A DNA stretch of 64,000 nt from Posidonia oceanica (Eukaryota > Streptophyta > Magnoliopsida > Alismatales > Posidoniaceae): NCBI GenBank assembly GCA_037176725.1, contig JAZBRS010000026.1:54662501-54726500 (forward strand), read 5' to 3'. The position numbers were made by a program, and so were the translations under genes. The notes below the pieces were generated by a model. The model was given only the letters and a program-made list of their open reading frames with translations, ran no database searches and was not told where the DNA came from. This document shows positions 56,638 to 64,000 of this stretch, piece after piece; position 1 is the first letter of the stretch; the number at the start of each line of letters is the position of its first letter.

Positions 56638-59600
56638 CTGGGAAATCTGGGGCCTGATCTAGAATCTGATTGGTCCACGCTGGAGAGCGTTCCGCCGGGG
56701 TCGTCATGGCAGCTCACTTGAGAAGATCCAACGGCCGGATCCGAAGATATCCCAGCTTCAAGGCAGAGGGACCAGAACAGGGGAGAAGAATGGATCTAAG
56801 TGTAAAAGGGACCTAAGGGGTGTGCAAAACAGGTCCTCTCGTGTTCAGGGGAGCTAGGCGTATTTAAGTGTGTGAAAAGAGTGCTAAATGCAAGAAAAGC
56901 ATGAGTGCGATGCGTGCAAAATGCAAGAAAAGACCTAAGGATGACTTTTCAGAAAATTGGGGGCTCACATGCATTTTTTGAAAAAAGTGGGGGTTCGAAT
57001 GCAAAGTTTCCGAGTGGCTATGCATCAGGACAGGTTTTGAGATCATATGGTAAGTTGACATGCAATTTCGAAATCAGCAGGGTTTAAAATGCAAATTTTC
57101 CAGCAAAACAGGGGTCTGAGTAGTCTAGAATGCAAACAGGGGCCTATATGTAATTTTTCAAGCATGCAAGGGGCAAAAATGCAATTTTATAAGCGAACTA
57201 TGCATCTAAATACCTACTGTGGACATTTAGAGGACTTTTATGCAATTTTCAAATCATGCAGGGTAGAAAATGCAATTTTATAAGCAAAATATGCATTTAA
57301 ATGACTAACAGAGGACTTATGTGCAATTTATAAATCATGTAGGGTCAAAAATGCAATTTTATAAGCAAAATATGCATTTAAAAACATGCTGTGCATCATG
57401 AGGGACCTATATGCAAAAATCAAATACTATGAGGGAATACAATGCAATGCAGTAAGCAAAATAGGAAAATAAAGCCTAAGTTAACAGATCAGAGGACTAA
57501 ACTGTAAATAAGGAAAATAACAGGGACTAAGAATGCAATTTATCAAGGTAAAATCAGAGCATTTAAATCAGATTAACTACTGAAGGACTAACATGTAATT
57601 AGCTGATTTTTTGGATTTTTCATGCAATTTTATAAGATTAAACATACGAAATTAAATGGATTTTAAAAGAGGCAGGACCCGAAAGTAATAAACTAAAAAC
57701 TGAAATCGAAAATGCAATTTAATAACAAAATACCTTATTAAAAAGAAAATAAATGCATAGTGAATGGCCGGCGGCCATGGACACTGTAGCAAAAGCTACC
57801 AGTGCCCAAGAACGCCGGCAGAGGGGGGGTGAGGCGGTGCAGACCGGTAGACGATCTTCTTCGGAGGCAGGCGGAGCTCGGGCGACGTTCGGCGAGGTTC
57901 GGGGCTGCTTGGAGAAGATCGGAGAGGACACCGGAGTGTCGCAGACCTGCTCAGAGGCAGTCCGGGCGAACGAGGTGACGTCGACGCGATCTGAAGGTAC
58001 CGGTGCACTCCTGGAGGTCGTGCGGACCTGGGACAACCGGCAGGGCAGCATTCTGCAGACCGGAGTGGCGAGGCGAGCTCGGAGCTCGCCGGAGAAGACG
58101 GGTCAGCGGCGGTGCTGACCCGGCGAAGGAAGCATGGAAACCCCGATTTGAGGGATTAGGAAGCAGAAGAGGGGGGAGGTTAGCTACGGGGAGAAGAGAG
58201 ATACCTGTTCTGGCGTCCGGTGTGCTCCCCCGACGTAGGCCGTTTCAACAGATGCCGGCGAGGTCTGTCTGGCTGCTGGAAGCGTCGCTGGTGGCTTGCA
58301 GGCGTCTGGAATGTCTCCGTGTGGTCCTCCGGTGCTTCCTGAATGGCTAGAGTGAAGCTTTGCAGACCGGAGCGAAGAACGGAAGTTTTGGGTACACAGA
58401 AGTCAGCCGGGGGTGTGGGGAGGTGCTCGCTGCTCTCCGGATCGACTGGAGGGTACCGGCGAGCTTTTGGAGGGTTCGCGAGCGCTTCTGGATGCTCAGG
58501 AAGGCTGGAAAGGGGCTGGAGAAGAAGTTTGGTCACTGGGTGATTTTCTGGAAGAAATGGGCAGAGGTGTTTGTGGTGATGGGTTCGGTCTGTGGTGTGG
58601 GTCGAAGGTGAGGCTCAGGTGGTCGGGATGGTGGTGTACTGGGGAGTTTGGGGCCGGAGTTTGGGGAGGTTCGATGTGCTGTGGTGCGGGGAATTCAGGA
58701 GGAGGTGGTGATGGATGCCGGATGTGTTTTCAGACGGTTTCAGGCGGTTTCTGGGCTGGTTTCGGCAGTGGGATGAAGGGGAGGAATGCTGGAGGTTCAG
58801 GTGAGATTGGGGAGCGAAGTGGGAGCGATTCTGGATGGTGTTCGAGCTCTGGTTTCAGTCGGACGAAACGGGAGAGAATTCAGGTTCTGTGGGTGGAAAA
58901 TTGGGAGGAAACTCGCTCTCTCTCAGGCTAGGGAGTGCAAGGGAGGAAGCGTCTTTCTGGATGAATCCCGGGGTCCTTTTCTGATCGTCGGGCACTGGCC
59001 TCTTGATCTCCTTCCACTGCCGGATCTCTGATTGCCATTAATGGCTCGGAGAGGGCGTGGCAGGAGGTCTGGCAGGTGCACGGGCAGAGAGCGGCGCACG
59101 CCGGTCTGGCTTGAGCAAGAGGCATGCGAGGCGCAAGGACGGGGCAGGCTGGCACTGTGTTGTCGGCAGCAGGCGCAGGCTGCAGCAGGAAGAAAAGCAA
59201 AAAACGCAGAGGGCGGGAGAAGAAGAAGGAAGGAGGAGGAGAGGTGGAACTGTGGCCGTGGGCTGGGCCTGCGCGGGGAAAAAGAAAAAAAGAAAGGGAG
59301 GAGGAAAGGTTGGAAGGCCGGACTGGGCCCAAGAAAGAAAAGAAAGAAGGAGAAAAAAGAAAGGAAGAAAGAAAGGAAGAAAAGAAATGAGGGAAATAAA
59401 TTAAAAAAAATAAAATAAAAATAAAACAAAAATAGGAGAGGTTCTTAGAGTGATTGTGTTTTAAGTTGGGACCTTGATTAAGTTTTTTTAATTGTTTTTT
59501 ATTAATTAATTGGGTTCAAAGAGATTTGGTTTTGATTAGGGTTTTTTTTAGAGTTTGTTTATCTTGATTTGTTTTTTATTTTGATTAAATGTTTGTTAAA

Positions 59601-60909
59601 TCATTTGAGTTGTTTTCTAATTATGTTTTTCTTGTTAAGTACCTGGGATGTTAATTAGGATTTTTCTGAAGTTTGTTTTAAACTAATTAGGGTTGGTTTT
59701 GTATTTTGGATTTTGGTCCTCTTTTCTTGCTTAAGTCTTTTGGGTTTGCTTTTGATTTTTGTTTGTTGGTTTTTTTTTAATTAATTTCTTTTTTTGTTAG
59801 GTCTTCTTGTTAAATTTTTAGTTGGGTGTTTTGGATCATTTTCCCTCTTTTTTTTTTATTTGGTTTTTTGTGTTCTTCCTCTTATATTTGTTAGGTTTCT
59901 TCTTTTTTTCTTAATTAATTGTCTTAGCATTTTAATTGTTCTCTTTTCTTTTTAGGGATTGTTTTGATTGCTTTTTAGTAAGGTTCTCACTTTGACTTGT
60001 TTTAGATGCTTTTTGGTTCTTTCCTTGATTTTATAGCATTTTCTTTTGGTTGGTTTTGCATTGTTTAGTTGCGTTCTTGATTTTCCATTTTGGCTAGATT
60101 TAGTTAGGTTTAGGTTTTTAATTGTTTGTTTAATGTTTTTTTAATTATTTTTCTTAGGGTTTTGACTTGTTTTTCTTTTGTTTTAGAGTTTTAAGGGTTT
60201 TCAAGGGTTTTTTAAAGGTTTAGTAAGAGAAGAAAAGTGGAAATTAGAAAGGGGAGGAAAAAAGGAGAAATGGAGGAATAAATAAGAAAAAGAGGAGTTG
60301 AAGGAAAGTAATTTTTTGAAAATCCAAGAAAGTGGTAAAAATAAGATAAAAATAGGAATAAGGTTGAGAACAGATGAGTGCACAAGGGGGGCCCACAGCC
60401 AGGCAAAAAGAGGGAGAAAAGGAGGTGAAAAGAGGGAGGATAATCAGGAGAGAGAGAGGAGAGAGAAAAGGATAATCCAGGAGAGAGAAAAGGATAATTT
60501 GGTCAAAAGGAGGTCTTAGAGGTTTCGAAAAGGGGTGAACTTTGGTGGGTGTGTGGTCTAGGGTCTCTAGTCTTGGTCTCAGAGTTTTGGTTTGGTTTCG
60601 AGAAAGTTTTGGAAGGGTTTTGAGGTGTAGAAAAAGGGTAGTTTTGCCTAAGTTTCCTAGGGTTTTTGGGAGTAGTTTTGGTCTGAGATTTTAAAGGCTT
60701 TTTGGTGGGTTTGGTAAGCCAGGAGGGGTGAGTTTTCCTATAGATTTTGGTTAGTTTTCGGGTTCGGGAAAGGGGGTAATCTTAGGTTGAGTTTGGACTT
60801 GTTTTGAGGGGAAAGAGGAAGAGAATGGTGTGAGTTTGGACCTAGGTTTGGGTTCAGAAGCCACCAGAAGATTCCAATCGATCCAGCCTGTCAAAATGGG
60901 GTGTCAACA

Positions 60910-60925
60910 GATGCCCCTCCCTGAG
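60910..60925 (-). promoter_or_regulatory. polypurine tract of element C
   Basis: CTCAGGGAGGGGCATC on the minus strand directly before the LTR start at 60909. Confidence 0.8.
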
Positions 60926-61385
60926 CGAGGTCAAGCGAAGCGAGGCCGCTGCTCAGGGTTGACGAGACACCCCATCTGACCGGCAGGAGTAGAGGGTTGC
61001 TATCGACGTGAGCCACTTATTCGGCGGATGCGCCGAACGTCGTAGATCGCTGTCGCAATGCAGAGTGCAGGTGTAGATGGATGAAATGCAATGTATGCGA
61101 TGCATGCAAATGCGGATGCAATGCAGAAGTTAGTGCCAGAGTTAGTACCGAACGCGAATGACGCGACCGAAGGGTTGGTACGGCCGGGTGCTGGAGGGGA
61201 AGCTGCGGCGTGACGTGGAACTTGGTGGGAAGTCCAAACCTGTGCAGCAAGAGAGAAACAAAAGGCTGCTAGCTCTTGCCCAAGGGAGCAAGCAGGCAAG
61301 GCGGCTGGAGCCGCGCACAAAAAGGGTAGCCAGAGCTACAAAGATGCGGGGCTCCGTCTTTTGGAACGAAGTCGCGCGAAGGAGG
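60926..61385 (-). other. distal 3' untranslated region of element C
   Basis: No gene. Conserved with F and B near the polypurine tract. The stretch 61260-61385 contains AGCAAGCAGGCAAGGCGG, GGGGCTCCGTC and GGAACGAAGTCGCGCGAA in order on the plus strand: a single-copy relative of the 68-bp satellite monomer of element B. Confidence 0.6.
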
Positions 61386-62410
61386 TGATAAGTTATCGGA
61401 CTTATCAGCCGGGGGGATGAGTTTCGGATCATCAACCGAGAGTGATAGTTTACGGTCCTATCAACTGGAAGCGATAGTTTACGGTCCTATCAACCGAAAG
61501 GTGCAGTTGTGAGTGATAGTTACTGGATATCAGCCGTATAACATGGTTGCAAGTGATAGTTTTGGTTATCAGCCCAGGATGAGTTTTGGATCATCAGCCA
61601 AGAGAATGATAGTTTACGGTCCTATCAACCAGAAGCGATAGTTTACGGTCCTATCAACCAGAAGCGATAGTTTACGGTCCTATCAACCGGAAAGGGCAAA
61701 CCATGAGTGATAGTTACTGGATATCAGCCATATAACATAATTGCAAGTGATAGTTTTGGTTATCAGCCTAGGATGAGTTTTGGATCATCAGCCAGAGAAT
61801 GATAGTTTACGGTCCTATCAACCGAAAGGTGCAATTATGAGGGATAGTTACTGGATATCAGCCGTATAACGCAAACCCGTGATAGTTTTGGATATCAGCC
61901 CATGATGAGTTTTGGATCATCAGCCAAGAGTGATAGTTTACGGTCCTATCAACCGGAAGTGATAGTTTACGGTCCTATCAATCGGAAGCGATAGTTTACG
62001 GTCCTATCAACCGGAAAGGGTGTTTGCAAGTGATAGTTACTGGATATCAGCCGTATAATGCAATTGCGAGATAGTTTTGGATATCAGCCCAGGATGAGTT
62101 TTGGATCATCAGCCAGAGAATGATAGTTTACGGTCCTATCAACCGGAAAGAGCAATTGCAAGGGATAGTTACTGGATATCAGCCGTATAACGTAATTGCC
62201 AGTGATAGTTTTGGTTATCAGCCTAGGATGAGTTTTGGATCATCAGCCAAGAGTGATAGTTTACGGTCCTATCAACCGGAAGGGGCAATTACGAGTGACA
62301 GTTACTGGATGTCAGCCGTATAACACAACTGCGGGATAGTTTTGGTTATCAGCCCAGGATGAGTTTTGGATCATCAGCCAAGAGAATGATAGTTTACGGT
62401 CCTATCAACC
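61386..62410 (-). repeat. GATAG..CTATC hairpin-monomer array (C)
   Basis: Plus-strand units such as GATAGTTTACGGTCCTATC, GATAGTTACTGGATATC and GATGAGTTTTGGATCATC, i.e. the reverse complement of the F array, in the same relative order. One unit reads GACAGTTACTGGATGTC (62296-62314 region), with both arms changed. Confidence 0.9.
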
Positions 62411-62880
62411 AGAAAGAGTAGTGATTGTTTGATTGATTGATTGATTGATTGATAAGATATCAGACTTATCGGCTGGCAAAGAGGGAGTGAAAGAATGATA
62501 AGATATCGGACTTATCGGCCGGCAAAAGGAAAGAAATGATAAGATATCGGACTTATCGGCCGGCAAAAGGGAAGAAATGATAAGATGTCGGACTTATCAG
62601 CCGGTAAAAGGAAAGAAATGATAAGATATCGGACTTATCGACCGGCAAAAGGAGAGAAGTGATAAGATATCGAACTTATCGGCCGGCAAAAGGAAAGAAA
62701 TGATAAGATATCGGACTTATCGGCCGGCAAAGAGGAAATGAAAGAATGATAAGATATCGGACTTATCGGCCGGCAAAAGGAAAGAAATGATAAGATATCG
62801 GACTTATTGGCCGGCAAAGAGGAAATAAAGGAATGATAAGATATCGGACTTATCGACCGGCAAAGAGGAAATGGATGATT
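62411..62880 (-). repeat. (TTGA)n and GATAAG..CTTATC hairpin array (C)
   Basis: A (TTGA)n stretch at 62425-62455 is followed by about nine units of GATAAGATATCGGACTTATC with GGCCGGCAAA and purine-rich spacers. Spacer lengths alternate, as in F. Confidence 0.88.
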
Positions 62881-63320
62881 CAGGTGAGATACCGCGGGGC
62901 ATCTGAAAAGATGCCCCTGGTATCAAGATGATACCAGGGGCCAGCCGAAGCGTCCCCGGTATCGAAGAGCGAAGGATGGACAAAACTGACGTGTTTGTCA
63001 AACGAGTAGTTAGGGGGTACCAGCCTGATGGAGACTCAGCTGGGGATGTCTGGCAGCAGGATTTGATGGCGCGGGTCCACGAAGGTCTCGGAGTCTGGGT
63101 CGGTTGCTGAGGACTTTCCTGCGTCATGTGGGTAACAAGTCGGGCCAGGGGCCTCCAGATATGAGTGGTAAGGAGCATGGAATGCATTAAGCAGCTTTGA
63201 AATGCGAGCAGCCAGCGTAAAATACTTTTGCATTGATAGAACTGTCGGTTACATGCCTGTGGCAGGCCAGAAAATACAACACAACTTGAAAGGAAACTGA
63301 GCGACAATCGTGTAATGACT
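62881..63320 (-). other. proximal 3' untranslated region of element C
   Basis: No gene. It holds the hairpin CCCCTGGTATC..GATACCAGGGG (62914-62940) and about 380 bases corresponding to 27297-27715 in F. Confidence 0.55.
62914..62940 (-). promoter_or_regulatory. conserved 3' hairpin (C copy)
   Basis: CCCCTGGTATC, loop AAGAT, GATACCAGGGG: a perfect 11-pair stem. Partner copies are in F and B. Confidence 0.55.
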
Positions 63321-64000
63321 CTAGCTGATTCGGGCCTTCTTTGATTTCCCAGAGTCAGGAAATAAGGGACCGCTTGGCGGGATCTCATCGATGGGCCAGA
63401 GGTCCTGCACCTCGGTGACGTACTCAGGAGTACACCCCATGCCTCTTGTAGCCGCGATGTCTGTTGATCGCACGCCATGCTGCATCAGATTGGCCAGTTC
63501 CTTCGTTGGGGCAGTTGTACTGAGGGGATATGTTTGAAGGAGCCCTGGTGCTGTGCTATTGATAAAGGCGTGCTGCTGGAAACCGAACTGGCGCATGACC
63601 CTGATAGGGTGGTATTCCACACCCGTGGTGAATCCTGGCAGCACAATCAGCCGCATGTCGCGTGCGCTGAAGAAGACAGTGAAAGGTTCGGCCATAGAAG
63701 GGATGATGCGCCAGGTTACTGTGTCGTCTGTCAGTCCTGACAACCTCTCGTACTCTTCCTTGACGCTCTTAATTGTCCTGGCATGGCTGCTGCAGAAGTA
63801 GGCCTCAAAAGCATGTACTTGGGGGCGCAGAAGATCTATCTCGGTGTGTGCGGCCAGCCAGACCTGAATAAGCACTCCGCAACCATGAAAGTGGCGGCAG
63901 CGATGCGAAATGCGGTCCAGTCTGCGGTATGTTTCTGCCAGGTCTATCTGGCGAGTCACCACAGTGAGTGCTATTTCAGCAATCTCGACGGCCACCGTTA
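63321..64000 (-). CDS. third ORF of element C, DUF7745/plant-mobile-domain-like, 3' part
   Basis: Minus-strand frame open from the right edge to TAG (complement of 63321-63323), at least 224 codons with no internal stop. It is clearly homologous to the F copy: shared TDDTVTWRIIPS, VLPGFT, GVEYHPIRVMRQFG, LMQH.VRST, GCTPEY.TEVQ and a basic KKARIS end. It retains CAG where F has TAG 27042. Two short length differences near the start of the visible part keep the frame. The start lies outside the window. The open frame in the younger, innermost element suggests the protein was functional until recently. Function unknown; it is an extra ORF between pol and 3' LTR. Confidence 0.7.
   Translation of the reverse strand, partial: TVAVEIAEIALTVVTRQIDLAETYRRLDRISHRCRHFHGCGVLIQVWLAAHTEIDLLRPQVHAFEAYFCSSHARTIKSVKEEYERLSGLTDDTVTWRIIPSMAEPFTVFFSARDMRLIVLPGFTTGVEYHPIRVMRQFGFQQHAFINSTAPGLLQTYPLSTTAPTKELANLMQHGVRSTDIAATRGMGCTPEYVTEVQDLWPIDEIPPSGPLFPDSGKSKKARIS

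Larger units (their letters stand above)
54836..60909 (-). mobile_element. 3' LTR of element C
   Basis: LTR of 6,074 bp on the minus strand, from TGTTGACACCCC (60909) to ACTACA (54836, TGTAGTAATCCC on the plus strand). It is inserted in gag of E; the target copy would be GAGGC at 54831-54835, with its partner outside the window. Blocks in reverse order: array 55530-56560, lattice 56890-57640, GC-rich 57760-59300, purine tract 59180-59400, T-rich stretch 59400-60200. It keeps a primer-site-like core (GGAGTCGCCACC near 55002). Confidence 0.85.

Overview
The window looks like intergenic heterochromatin of a seed plant with a large, repeat-rich genome. The supporting evidence is Ty3/gypsy-type gag-pol with a DNGS protease, a dual RNase H and an integrase without a visible chromodomain; a primer-binding site matching the tRNA-Arg type reported for Ogre/Tat elements; LTRs close to 6 kb; and plant-style GT-AG introns. 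I cannot name the species. I see no convincing host housekeeping gene, no rRNA or tRNA gene and no prokaryotic feature. Almost everything is nested LTR retrotransposon of the Tat/Ogre group plus tandem repeats derived from it.

Layout, left to right. Element A (minus strand): gag remnant 1-2253, leader, primer-binding site 3351-3368 and 5' LTR 3377-6350. It sits in H, an LTR-like fragment (minus, 6351-7354), which abuts G, the left part of an older LTR (plus, 7355-8655). Element F (plus, 8656-35887, about 27.2 kb) is complete from LTR to LTR. It is flanked by the 5-bp duplication GCGCG and carries gag, protease, RT, two RNase H domains, integrase, a third ORF near the 3' end, two hairpin-monomer tandem arrays, a polypurine tract and the 3' LTR. 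The remainder of G's LTR follows (35893-36377). Element B (minus) contributes a 3' LTR (36378-39222), its 3' untranslated region and a 68-bp satellite array (40061-42345). D (plus) is a non-coding stretch followed by a plant-mobile-domain-like multi-exon pseudogene (44889-46456). Element E (plus) is inserted into that gene: LTR 46457-52305, a ladder of primer-binding-site copies, leader, and gag to 54835. Element C (minus) is inserted into E's gag: 3' LTR 54836-60909, then its 3' untranslated arrays and an open third ORF running off the right edge.

Function. Element F would once have made Gag, protease, reverse transcriptase, RNase H and integrase, plus an extra protein of unknown role. It is now inactivated by at least 13 nonsense codons, 11 of them TAG, and several frameshifts. 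The most notable signals lie outside the coding parts: (i) 3' arrays whose monomers are all small inverted repeats with arms that change together; (ii) tandem amplification of the primer-binding-site region, including a tRNA-3'-end-like inverted arm; (iii) a 30-bp array inside a candidate intron of the LTR with about 10, 13, 21 and 34 copies in four LTRs; (iv) a 68-bp satellite whose single-copy relative can be seen in the 3' region of related elements.
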